5,257 nucleotides of DNA from the NCBI GenBank assembly GCA_023379345.1, contig JAMCUV010000053.1:1-5257 (forward strand), written 5' to 3'. Below are positions 1-5,257 of this stretch, in pieces. Position 1 is the first letter of the stretch; the number at the start of each line of letters is the position of its first letter. Origin of the DNA: Thermoplasmatota archaeon. GTDB lineage: Archaea; Thermoplasmatota; Thermoplasmata; Thermoplasmatales; Thermoplasmataceae. The position numbers and the translations under genes are program-made. The notes below the pieces were generated by a model. That model made no database searches, was not told where the DNA came from, and saw only the letters and a program-made list of their open reading frames with translations.

Positions 1-117
1 AGCGGTACAGGCCTTCTGCTGGCCGTAGGCATAGTTATACAGTTCTATGAGGCTATGGGCAGGGAACAGCTGATGGAGATGCATCCCGTCATCAGGCAGT
101 TCTTCGTGGGTGGTTAA
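1..117 (+). CDS. secY: Preprotein translocase subunit SecY, C-terminal end (partial)
   Basis: The first 38 codons are in frame from base 1 and stop at TAA (115-117); the 5' part lies outside the window. SecY is the channel subunit of the SecYE translocon in the cytoplasmic membrane. The visible peptide begins SGTGLLLAVGIVIQFYE, a hydrophobic end of the last transmembrane helix, followed by a short polar cytoplasmic tail with REQLMEMHPVIRQFF. This is the typical C-terminus of archaeal SecY (GTGLLLAVGI... then an amphipathic tail). The adenylate kinase gene follows with no gap, which is the standard archaeal order at the end of the spc-like ribosomal protein cluster. The assignment rests on motif similarity and context, since only the last few percent of the gene is visible. 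Confidence 0.9.
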   Translation, partial: SGTGLLLAVGIVIQFYEAMGREQLMEMHPVIRQFFVGG

Positions 118-672
118 TTGAGAGTAGTGATATCTGGAGTTGCGGGAGTAGGCAAATCCACTATTCTCGAAATAGTTAAGAGCAGGACAAACTACGACAT
201 CATCAATTTCGGAACCCTGATGTTTGAAATGGCCAGAAACATAAACCTGGTGAGGGACAGGGACGAACTGAGGAAGCTACCTGTGGATACACAGATGAAC
301 CTTCAGAAAAAAGCTTCAGCGGCCATTGGAAAGATGAATAATGTGATCATTGACACCCACATGACAATAAAGACACCCGACGGATACCTCCCGGGTCTGC
401 CGGAGTGGGTGTTGAGGGAACTGAAAGTTGCATCATATTATCTCATTGAGGCCCTCCCTTCACAGATACTCAGCAGGCGGCAGCATGACAGCACCAGAAG
501 CCGTGACAGTGATAATGAAGAGGACATCAGGCAGCACCAGGAAGTTAACCGCTACTATGCCGCTTCTTACTCAGTCTATACCGGGGCAACAATAACATTC
601 ATCCAGAACATTGATGGAAAACCTGACATAGCAGCAGAGAATATAGTTAGGAGATTGATGCCTCATGACTGA
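118..672 (+). CDS. adkA: Archaeal-type adenylate kinase (AdkA)
   Basis: AdkA catalyses ATP + AMP <-> 2 ADP in the cytosol and belongs to the small archaeal, typically trimeric, adenylate kinase family. The 184-residue protein has the usual length (about 180-195). The P-loop GVAGVGKST is at residues 7-15. The AMP-site region INFGTLMFEMA follows near residue 29, then a DRDELRKLP segment. The family signature DTHMTIKTPDGYLPGLP lies around residues 79-95. Near the C-terminus are SRRQHDSTRSRD and HQEVNRYYAASYSVYTGA, the lid/ATP-side region of this family. The start is TTG at 118, directly after the secY TAA. It is supported because MRVVISG is the first beta strand leading into the P-loop, and a G-rich GTGGGTGG (106-113) precedes it as a weak ribosome-binding site. 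The end overlaps the next gene by 8 nt, suggesting translational coupling. Confidence 0.96.
   Translation: MRVVISGVAGVGKSTILEIVKSRTNYDIINFGTLMFEMARNINLVRDRDELRKLPVDTQMNLQKKASAAIGKMNNVIIDTHMTIKTPDGYLPGLPEWVLRELKVASYYLIEALPSQILSRRQHDSTRSRDSDNEEDIRQHQEVNRYYAASYSVYTGATITFIQNIDGKPDIAAENIVRRLMPHD
649..654 (+). promoter_or_regulatory. Probable ribosome-binding site of the DUF106 gene
   Basis: AGGAGA lies inside the end of adkA, 10-11 nt before the ATG at 665. It matches the archaeal Shine-Dalgarno core GGAG. The spacing is slightly long, and the preceding gene's translation may also feed the start through the 8-nt overlap. Confidence 0.5.
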
Positions 673-1381
673 GCAGCAGAAGACGACCATGAACAGACCC
701 GCTGTTGAAAAGAGCCAGCAGGCAGCCATGGGCAAGATGATGCGGTTCCAGATGATCTATATGATGGTGAGTATAGTCACCCTCATCGTGATCTTCAACG
801 GAACAATAAGGAACGATATTGGAGTTGGCATGAGCGTGGTTCTTGTCCCGACTCTTGGTTTCCATTACCAGCTGCCCATATTCACCATCATAGTTGTGGC
901 AATTTTCATTGGGTTGATAACTTCCATTCCAAGGTATTTCTTCACAGACTGGATTCAGATGGGAAGAATCCAGAACAGGATGAGGGCATTCAACAAGGTG
1001 TATTCCCAGGCCATGAGATCACAGCAGAAAGACAAGGTCCAGAAAATGCAGAAAATGAGGATGGAGATGTCCATAGAGCAATCACAGCTCAGCATGAACC
1101 AGATGAAGCCTCTCATGGTGCTGACAATATTCACACTGCTGCTCTTTGCCTGGATATATTACTTTGTCACAAGGGTGCCGTACCAGATTATAGCTTTCCC
1201 ATGGGACTACAATGTGAACATAGCGACAGCGCATTTGTGGACATTCCCGTACTGGTTCATAGCAGATATACTTGCCACATCCGCTTTCGGATACCTTGCA
1301 ACAAGCATAATCAAGTACTTCGATTTCAGCCACAAGCTGAGGAAAGCGGAAAAATCGGAACGCTATGAGAGTCACAATTAG
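665..1381 (+). CDS. DUF106 membrane protein (archaeal YidC/Oxa1/EMC3-like insertase family)
   Basis: The 238-residue integral membrane protein sits exactly where archaea carry their DUF106 gene, between adk and cmk. The family (for example Methanocaldococcus Mj0480) is held to be the archaeal branch of the YidC/Oxa1/GET1/EMC3/TMCO1 insertases, which help membrane proteins insert near SecY and the ribosome. By hydrophobicity I place membrane segments at about 29-46, 70-88, 150-169 and 197-217. Between segments two and three is a long polar, heptad-like stretch (about 95-147), the expected cytosolic coiled coil; it is unusually Met- and Gln-rich (QKMQKMRMEM, SQLSMNQMKPLM). The tail ends in a basic, charged stretch (KLRKAEKSERYESHN). 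The ATG at 665 was chosen for its upstream AGGAGA. The gene overlaps adkA by 8 nt and cmk by 17 nt. Insertase function is inferred from the family. Confidence 0.88.
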   Translation: MTEQQKTTMNRPAVEKSQQAAMGKMMRFQMIYMMVSIVTLIVIFNGTIRNDIGVGMSVVLVPTLGFHYQLPIFTIIVVAIFIGLITSIPRYFFTDWIQMGRIQNRMRAFNKVYSQAMRSQQKDKVQKMQKMRMEMSIEQSQLSMNQMKPLMVLTIFTLLLFAWIYYFVTRVPYQIIAFPWDYNVNIATAHLWTFPYWFIADILATSAFGYLATSIIKYFDFSHKLRKAEKSERYESHN

Positions 1382-1910
1382 TGGCCCTATAGGCAGTGGC
1401 AAATCCACTGCAGGCCGCATCATTTCAGGAATGCTTGGGCTCAAATTTTTCTCCGGTGGTTATTTTTTCAGGGAGAAAGCTTCAACAATGGGCATGACAG
1501 TTGAAGAGTTCAATGTCTATGCCGAAACCCATGAGGCAGTAGATCGTGACCTGGATGCAATGATCGCATCCTTCCTCATGGATAATGACGATGTTGTTGT
1601 GGAATCGCGCCTTGCGGGATGGATCTGCCACCGATCAGGCATTTCTGCATTCAAGGTGTTTCTCAACGCCTCTCTTGATGTCAGATACGGAAGGATAAAG
1701 AAGCGAGAGGGCGACGAAAGGGACCTCAAGGAAAGGATGGTGGAGAGGGAAGCCTCTGAGGCAAGGAGATACCTCCAGTATTATGGAATCGATTATTCCG
1801 ACACCAGCATATACGACATGGTTATAGGTTCAGACACACTAACGGCCCAAGAGGTTGCGGAGAGGATTTATGAACGAATCATCGGAGAAGAACAGGGAAA
1901 ACAGCATTGA
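1365..1910 (+). CDS. cmk: Archaeal cytidylate kinase
   Basis: Cmk phosphorylates CMP (and usually dCMP) with ATP, in pyrimidine nucleotide salvage and RNA-turnover recycling. The protein has 181 residues, normal for the short archaeal form. MRVTISGPIGSGKST places the P-loop GPIGSGKST at residues 7-15. FSGGYFFREKA (about 29-39) is the nucleotide-monophosphate site start, followed by MTVEEFNVYAE. VVVESRLAGW (about 73-82) matches the family's ExRLAGW block. Further on are RIKKREGD, an ERMVEREASEARRYLQYYGID lid block and SIYDMVI. The ATG at 1365 is fixed by the first beta strand; the upstream ribosome-binding site is weak (GAGGAA near 1339). It overlaps DUF106 by 17 nt and cbf5 by 41 nt. In many archaea rpl34e precedes cmk and rpl14e follows it; both are absent here. 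Confidence 0.95.
   Translation: MRVTISGPIGSGKSTAGRIISGMLGLKFFSGGYFFREKASTMGMTVEEFNVYAETHEAVDRDLDAMIASFLMDNDDVVVESRLAGWICHRSGISAFKVFLNASLDVRYGRIKKREGDERDLKERMVEREASEARRYLQYYGIDYSDTSIYDMVIGSDTLTAQEVAERIYERIIGEEQGKQH
1859..1865 (+). promoter_or_regulatory. Ribosome-binding site that decides the cbf5 start
   Basis: GGAGAGG lies 4-7 nt before the ATG at 1870 and inside the end of cmk. It favours ATG 1870 over the in-frame TTG at 1855, which would lie upstream of this site and add only five residues. Confidence 0.65.
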
Positions 1911-2907
1911 CGGATTCGTTGTCATAGACAAGCCCAAGGGCCCCACAAGCCACCAGGTTGACTACTGGGTCCGGCAGATTCTGGATGTCGATAAGGTTGG
2001 CCACATAGGCACTCTTGATCCCAATGCATCCGGCGTGCTGGTTATGGCTATTGGCAAGGCTGTGAAACTCATTGACGTTGCCCATGAATACCCCAAGGAA
2101 TATGTAACTGTCATGCGGCTCTACGGAGATTTTGGCCGAGACCAGCTTGAAGCTGCGTTTGGTCAGTTCAAGGGTGAGATATACCAGCTCCCTCCCATGA
2201 AGTCCGCCGTTGCAAGAGCCCTGAGAATTCGCAGGATTTATGAGCTTGAGATAAAGGAGGTGCAGGATCGCCTGGTACTGTACAGGGTGAAGTGTGAATC
2301 AGGAACTTACATAAGGACCCTGTGCATCGACATTGGCTATGTTCTTGGACCTGGTGCCCAGATGGCTGAACTGAGGCGCACCGCCACAGGTCCATTCGAT
2401 GAATCAATGATCCATACATTGCAGGAACTGTCAGATGCCGCGTACATGAGCAAGAATGGTGATCCCTCCCGGCTTCAGGGCATGATCATACCCATGTTGC
2501 AGCTCTTCAGGAACGATCCGAAGATCGTGGTGAAGCGTACAACCCTGTCCAACATAGCCCACGGCTCTGATCTTTTTCCCGGCGGCATAAGGGCAATAAC
2601 AGGAAAACCCATGAAGGGGGACCGGGTTGCCGTGGTGACCGAGGAGAATGAACTTGTGGGAACTGGCAAGATGCTTGTCAATTACGATTCCATCATGGAT
2701 CTGAAGGTTGTGGACTTCGACAGGATACTGCTTGAAAACCCTGATCAGAAACCTGCCCCACCGGCACCAGTGGCCCGGGAGCCGCCACGCAGACCTGCCA
2801 GGACTTACCGGAATGGCGATGGCGGCGGCCAGAGACGCAGACCGCCCATGAGGAACGAAAGGCGGCCACAGGGAAGTGGATCATATGGAAGGAAGAGGGA
2901 AAGATAA
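1870..2907 (+). CDS. cbf5: Cbf5/TruB-family pseudouridine synthase (H/ACA RNP catalytic subunit)
   Basis: Cbf5 converts uridine to pseudouridine in rRNA, guided by H/ACA RNAs with Nop10, Gar1 and L7Ae; archaeal Cbf5 can also modify tRNA U55. Numbering from ATG 1870 (345 aa): FVVIDKPKGPTSHQV (about 16-30) is the family N-terminal block. GHIGTLDP contains the catalytic Asp50. YQLPPMKSAVARALRIRRIYE (about 105-125) is the substrate-binding motif. SGTYIRTL holds Tyr147 and Arg149 of the active site. GPGAQMAELRR precedes a C-terminal PUA domain at about 213-280 (HGSDLFPGGI, GDRVAVVTEENELVGTGK). The last 50 or so residues (about 293-345) form a low-complexity Pro/Arg/Gly tail not needed for the fold. 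The ATG is preferred over TTG 1855 because of GGAGAGG. It overlaps cmk by 41 nt and nop5 by 23 nt. Bacterial TruB is less likely: the sequence and neighbours are archaeal. Confidence 0.95.
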   Translation: MNESSEKNRENSIDGFVVIDKPKGPTSHQVDYWVRQILDVDKVGHIGTLDPNASGVLVMAIGKAVKLIDVAHEYPKEYVTVMRLYGDFGRDQLEAAFGQFKGEIYQLPPMKSAVARALRIRRIYELEIKEVQDRLVLYRVKCESGTYIRTLCIDIGYVLGPGAQMAELRRTATGPFDESMIHTLQELSDAAYMSKNGDPSRLQGMIIPMLQLFRNDPKIVVKRTTLSNIAHGSDLFPGGIRAITGKPMKGDRVAVVTEENELVGTGKMLVNYDSIMDLKVVDFDRILLENPDQKPAPPAPVAREPPRRPARTYRNGDGGGQRRRPPMRNERRPQGSGSYGRKRER

Positions 2908-3724
2908 GACCGGCAGCGTCATGTGGTACGGTTACCCGAGGCCCATGGGATTCGGGGTTTTCAGCAATATAGAGGAGGAATACAGCAGGATATTTGATGA
3001 TCTCAGGAACGGGAAGATCCCTGAAGCAGAGATTGTGGACCGCCCCGATCTCCCCGATCTGCGGGCTCTCATGATAGAGTACGCAAAGTACAGGGTGAAG
3101 AAGGAATTCAGGGAGGATCAATATGTCAGGAAGTTCTATTCCCTTGTTCCAGAGATTAATAAGTCAATAAACCTGATCCTGGAGAAGGTCATGACATTCG
3201 GCCTCATAACAGGTATCAACTACAACTCCGATGATCCGTGCCGGTTCTTCACGAATCTTGAGGGTCTGGATCTTCCGGAAGATATATCGTCAATGATGAC
3301 CCAGATTTCATCATCGGTTACCGGACTGTGCGCCATGAGATCGTCACTTGTACAGTTTCTGTCAGAGCGCGTCAGGACAATTATGCCCAATACATGCGGC
3401 ATAGCTGGCGAAGACCTTGCAACCGAACTGCTCTTCCATGCAGGCAGCCTCCGCAACCTTGCCCTGATGCCAGCCAGCAGCATACAGGTGCTGGGGGCGG
3501 AAAAGGCGCTCTTCAAGCATTTTGTTTCTGGCACTCCGCCGCCGAAGCATGGAATCCTGTTCCACTACAAGGGGCTATCCTCACTACCTGCCAGAAGACG
3601 GGGGCGTGCGGCAAGGGTCATTGCCGGGAAAATTGCCATAGCCTGCAGGGCTGATCTTGCTGGAACGTTGCTGGACACAGATAGAATGCTTCATCAGATT
3701 CGGGAAGCAATGAATCGTAAATAG
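2885..3724 (+). CDS. nop5: Nop5/Nop56-family C/D-box RNP protein with shortened N-terminus
   Basis: Nop5 is the scaffold of archaeal box C/D RNPs: its NOP domain grips L7Ae-bound K-turn RNA, its coiled coil dimerises, and its N-terminal domain carries fibrillarin, the 2'-O-methyltransferase. From ATG 2885 the protein is 279 aa. The NOP domain is clear: PNTCGIAGEDLATELL starts near 168, MPASSIQVLGAEKALF is at about 195-210, PPPKHGILFHY at about 218-228, then ARRRGRAARVIAGKIAIACRADL. Residues about 55-165 are helical and fit the coiled coil. Only about 55 residues precede it, instead of the usual 100 or more, so the fibrillarin-binding domain looks much reduced. Starts at GTG 2876, ATG 2885 and ATG 2921 are all possible; ATG 2885 follows a G-rich AGGGAAGTGG by about 5 nt. 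The partner fibrillarin gene, often adjacent, is not here. A Prp31-like label is also possible for this family. Confidence 0.88.
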   Translation: MEGRGKDKTGSVMWYGYPRPMGFGVFSNIEEEYSRIFDDLRNGKIPEAEIVDRPDLPDLRALMIEYAKYRVKKEFREDQYVRKFYSLVPEINKSINLILEKVMTFGLITGINYNSDDPCRFFTNLEGLDLPEDISSMMTQISSSVTGLCAMRSSLVQFLSERVRTIMPNTCGIAGEDLATELLFHAGSLRNLALMPASSIQVLGAEKALFKHFVSGTPPPKHGILFHYKGLSSLPARRRGRAARVIAGKIAIACRADLAGTLLDTDRMLHQIREAMNRK

Positions 3725-5179
3725 TCAGGAGGAAAAGCTTTCCAGTTCCTTCTGCCTTAATGTTTTTGTCCTCTCAGGGGTTGGTGCCGGATAATCTCCC
3801 GTGAGGCATCCAAGGCACAGAGAATTCTCGTTCTTCCCTATGCTCCTTACCAGGCCCTGTATGGACACATAACCAAGTGAATCCGATCCTATTTCCTTCC
3901 TTATCTCTTCCATGTCCTTTCCAGATGCCAGGAACTGGTCTCTTGTCTTCATATCAACCCCGAAATAGCACGGGGCCACTATGGGGGGCGATCCAATCCT
4001 TACATGGACCTCAACTGCACCGGCATTCCTCAGGAGTGCCACAATATGTTTCATGGTGTTTCCCCTCACGATGCTGTCATCCACAAGAACAACCCTCTTC
4101 CCCTGAAGTTCGGACTTTATGGTGTTGAGCTTAAGCACGATTGCCTTCTTTCTGGCTTCCTGGGTGGGCATAATGAATGTCCTGTCAGAAAACCTGTTCT
4201 TTATGAGCCCTTCACTGTATGGAATATGTGATTCCATTGAATATCCCAGTGCCTGCGCCCTTCCTGAATCAGGAACAGGGATGACCACATCCGCCTCCAC
4301 AGGATGTTCCCTGGCAAGCTCCTTTCCAAGGTTTATCCTTGATCCAAAAACTTCCACATTGTCTATGACGCTGTCAGGCCTTGCAAAGTATACGTATTCG
4401 AACATGCAGTGGGCTGTCCTTGGGGCTGGCCGGACAAAAATTGTCTCTGGCCCCCTTTCTGTGATCTCAACGGCCTCTCCGGGTTTCACATCACGGATTT
4501 TTACCGCCCCAAGTATGTCAAGGGCGCAGGTTTCCGACGCAACTATGAAGTTGCCTCCAAAGCTTCCCATAACCAGTGGCCGTATTCCCAGCGGATCTCT
4601 TATGGCAAAGAGCCGGTCATTTATCATCATTGTAACGGCATAGGCACCCTTGAGCCTGTCCATGGCAATCTTTATGCCATTCTGTATTCCATAAGCAGTA
4701 ATGTCCCTGGCGAGCTCCATGAGAAGCACTTCGGTGTCCGATGAGGTCAGGAAAGTTAGTCCCATCCGCATCATCTCCTCCCTCAGGGCATCCGCATTGG
4801 TGATCTCACCGTTATGTGACAGAGCTATGTGACCAAGAGAATTTGACACAAGAAATGGCCCGGCATTCTCCATGGTCTTTGTGCCGGCAGTGGAATACCT
4901 GGTATGTCCTATCCCAACATTTCCAGAAAGGTAAGAATCCGAATCAGACAATTTATCGTTGAAGACCTCTGAGACCAGCCCCATGCCCTTGCGGACATTT
5001 ATGGTGGAATTAACAAAAGTCGCAATGCCTGCACTTTCCTGCCCCCGGTGTTGCAGGGTTTTGAGGGATACAAGAAGAACCGGGTATGCCTGATCACCCC
5101 CGCGGTAACCAACTACCGCGCAGTGATCACTTGGCTTTAGCCCATCTATAGGATCTGATTCTTGCTGCTGGGAATCCAC
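3725..5179 (-). CDS. purF: Amidophosphoribosyltransferase (PurF), Fe-S type with N-terminal propeptide
   Basis: PurF makes 5-phosphoribosylamine from PRPP and glutamine, the first committed step of purine synthesis. From GTG 5179 it has 484 residues, usual for the family. The class II glutaminase half starts at the nucleophile Cys20 (DHCAVVGY), implying removal of a 19-residue propeptide. LQHRGQESAGI, GHTRYSTAG, SHNGEITNA and SSDTEVLL follow. RDPLGIRPLVMG (about 194-205) ends that half. The phosphoribosyltransferase half has the PRPP motif VVLVDDSIVRGNT (about 363-375). Cysteines 258, 404, 455 and 458 (CLGC) sit where the Bacillus subtilis type binds a 4Fe-4S cluster. The frame is open upstream, with another GTG at 5224, but GTG 5179 has GAGGTG eight bases before it and no other usual start codon lies between it and Cys20. 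It overlaps rpl37e by 53 nt and abuts nop5 tail to tail. Confidence 0.95.
   Translation of the reverse strand: MDSQQQESDPIDGLKPSDHCAVVGYRGGDQAYPVLLVSLKTLQHRGQESAGIATFVNSTINVRKGMGLVSEVFNDKLSDSDSYLSGNVGIGHTRYSTAGTKTMENAGPFLVSNSLGHIALSHNGEITNADALREEMMRMGLTFLTSSDTEVLLMELARDITAYGIQNGIKIAMDRLKGAYAVTMMINDRLFAIRDPLGIRPLVMGSFGGNFIVASETCALDILGAVKIRDVKPGEAVEITERGPETIFVRPAPRTAHCMFEYVYFARPDSVIDNVEVFGSRINLGKELAREHPVEADVVIPVPDSGRAQALGYSMESHIPYSEGLIKNRFSDRTFIMPTQEARKKAIVLKLNTIKSELQGKRVVLVDDSIVRGNTMKHIVALLRNAGAVEVHVRIGSPPIVAPCYFGVDMKTRDQFLASGKDMEEIRKEIGSDSLGYVSIQGLVRSIGKNENSLCLGCLTGDYPAPTPERTKTLRQKELESFSS
3763..3767 (+). terminator. Possible U-tract terminator for the plus-strand operon
   Basis: Archaeal RNA polymerase can stop at oligo-T in the non-template strand. 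No intergenic DNA follows nop5, and the first run of five T on the plus strand after its stop is TTTTT here, about 40 nt downstream and inside purF. The tract is short, so this is a candidate only. Confidence 0.2.
5091..5129 (-). repeat. Two-segment inverted repeat (hairpin) at the rpl37e/purF junction
   Basis: On the plus strand TGATCAC (5091-5097) pairs with GTGATCA (5123-5129), and CGCGGTA (5101-5107) pairs with TACCGCG (5114-5120). The two 7-bp stems are perfect, separated by a 3/2-nt internal loop, with a 6-nt apical loop (5108-5113). In the minus-strand transcript the hairpin begins exactly at the UGA stop of rpl37e and includes the purF Cys20 codon. Its 3' arm contains GGGGGTGATC (5101-5092), which matches the archaeal Shine-Dalgarno consensus GGAGGTGATC at nine of ten bases. 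Whether it acts in RNA is unknown. Confidence 0.6.
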
Positions 5180-5257
5180 AGTGAGAGCACCTCTTTTGCC
5201 TGACGTGGTATGTGTGATGACCACATCTGCGGCATGTAACGTGGACCTTCTTGTTGT
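5127..5257 (-). CDS. rpl37e: Ribosomal protein L37e, C-terminal part (partial, 5' end outside window)
   Basis: In the minus-strand frame with codons starting at 5255, 42 codons run to TGA (5129-5127). The peptide begins NKKVHVTCRRCGHHTYHV and continues QKRCSHCGFPAARIRSYRWAKAK. This is the L37e signature: NKK, then a CxxC-11-CxxC zinc ribbon (Cys 8, 11, 23 and 26 of the visible part), and a basic C-terminus with the RxRxYxW pattern. L37e is a small 50S subunit protein shared by archaea and eukaryotes, usually about 55-62 residues, so only some 12-20 N-terminal residues are missing. The purF start codon lies within its last Cys codon. An Lsm (Sm-like) gene often sits just upstream of rpl37e in archaea, and purF often follows; here only the latter can be seen. 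Confidence 0.92.
   Translation of the reverse strand, partial: NKKVHVTCRRCGHHTYHVRQKRCSHCGFPAARIRSYRWAKAK
5188..5193 (-). promoter_or_regulatory. Ribosome-binding site that decides the purF start
   Basis: On the minus strand GAGGTG is followed after 8 nt by GTG (5179-5177). The site is inside rpl37e. It supports the 5179 start over the longer GTG 5224 frame, which would overlap rpl37e by nearly 100 nt. Confidence 0.6.

Noticed and set aside
1082..1444. Minus-strand open frame of 120 codons across DUF106/cmk
   Set aside because: It is antisense to the DUF106 coiled coil and the cmk P-loop, and its composition is erratic with no motif.
2693..3121. Minus-strand open frame of 142 codons across the cbf5/nop5 junction
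   Set aside because: Its translation has no family features, and both plus-strand genes are well supported by conserved motifs or operon context.
3328..3654. Plus-strand 108-codon frame inside nop5
   Set aside because: It is an out-of-frame shadow of the NOP domain; the nop5 frame carries the conserved residues.
3731..3743. Small palindrome GGAAA-AGC-TTTCC near the purF 3' end as a terminator
   Set aside because: The stem is only 5 bp and A/T-rich with no adjacent long U-tract; it is expected by chance.
4119..4643. Plus-strand open frame of 174 codons inside purF
   Set aside because: It lies wholly antisense to a well-conserved PurF and has no recognisable domain; it is a shadow frame.
5179..5224. 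Longer purF start at GTG 5224
   Set aside because: It would extend the overlap with conserved L37e sequence to nearly 100 nt. GTG 5179 has a good ribosome-binding site and still keeps the catalytic Cys.

Overview
The window is a fully coding piece of an archaeal chromosome, most like the Thermoplasmata (Thermoplasmatales relatives). Three things point there. The gene order secY - adkA - DUF106 - cmk - cbf5 is the archaeal ribosomal-protein/SecY cluster tail. Arginine is mostly encoded by AGG/AGA, and TTG and GTG serve as start codons. The ribosomal protein genes rpl34e and rpl14e, which sit inside this run in many other archaea, are missing, as I recall for Thermoplasma. I cannot name a species.

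Layout, plus strand (1-3724): the 3' end of secY, archaeal adenylate kinase, a DUF106 (archaeal YidC/Oxa1/EMC3-like) membrane protein, cytidylate kinase, the H/ACA pseudouridine synthase Cbf5 with an unusual basic tail, and a short Nop5-type C/D-box RNP protein. They are joined by a zero-base gap or by overlaps of 8, 17, 41 and 23 nt, so they almost certainly form one transcription unit. Minus strand (3725-5257): purF (amidophosphoribosyltransferase), preceded by the C-terminal part of ribosomal protein L37e. L37e is a small gene that is easy to miss because it overlaps the purF start. The two strands meet tail to tail with no base between nop5 and purF.

Functional theme: protein export and membrane insertion (SecY, DUF106), nucleotide supply (AdkA, Cmk, PurF) and ribosome/stable-RNA maturation (Cbf5, Nop5, L37e). 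This is conserved growth-linked housekeeping DNA. I see no mobile element, CRISPR array, tRNA or rRNA gene, or defence system.

The most interesting points are at fine scale. The region encoding the purF propeptide is almost wholly overprinted on the end of rpl37e. A two-segment 14-bp inverted repeat begins at the L37e stop codon and spans the purF nucleophile codon. Nop5 has a much reduced N-terminal domain. Cbf5 carries a roughly 50-residue Arg/Pro/Gly-rich tail whose end overlaps the nop5 start. No base in the window lies outside a gene.
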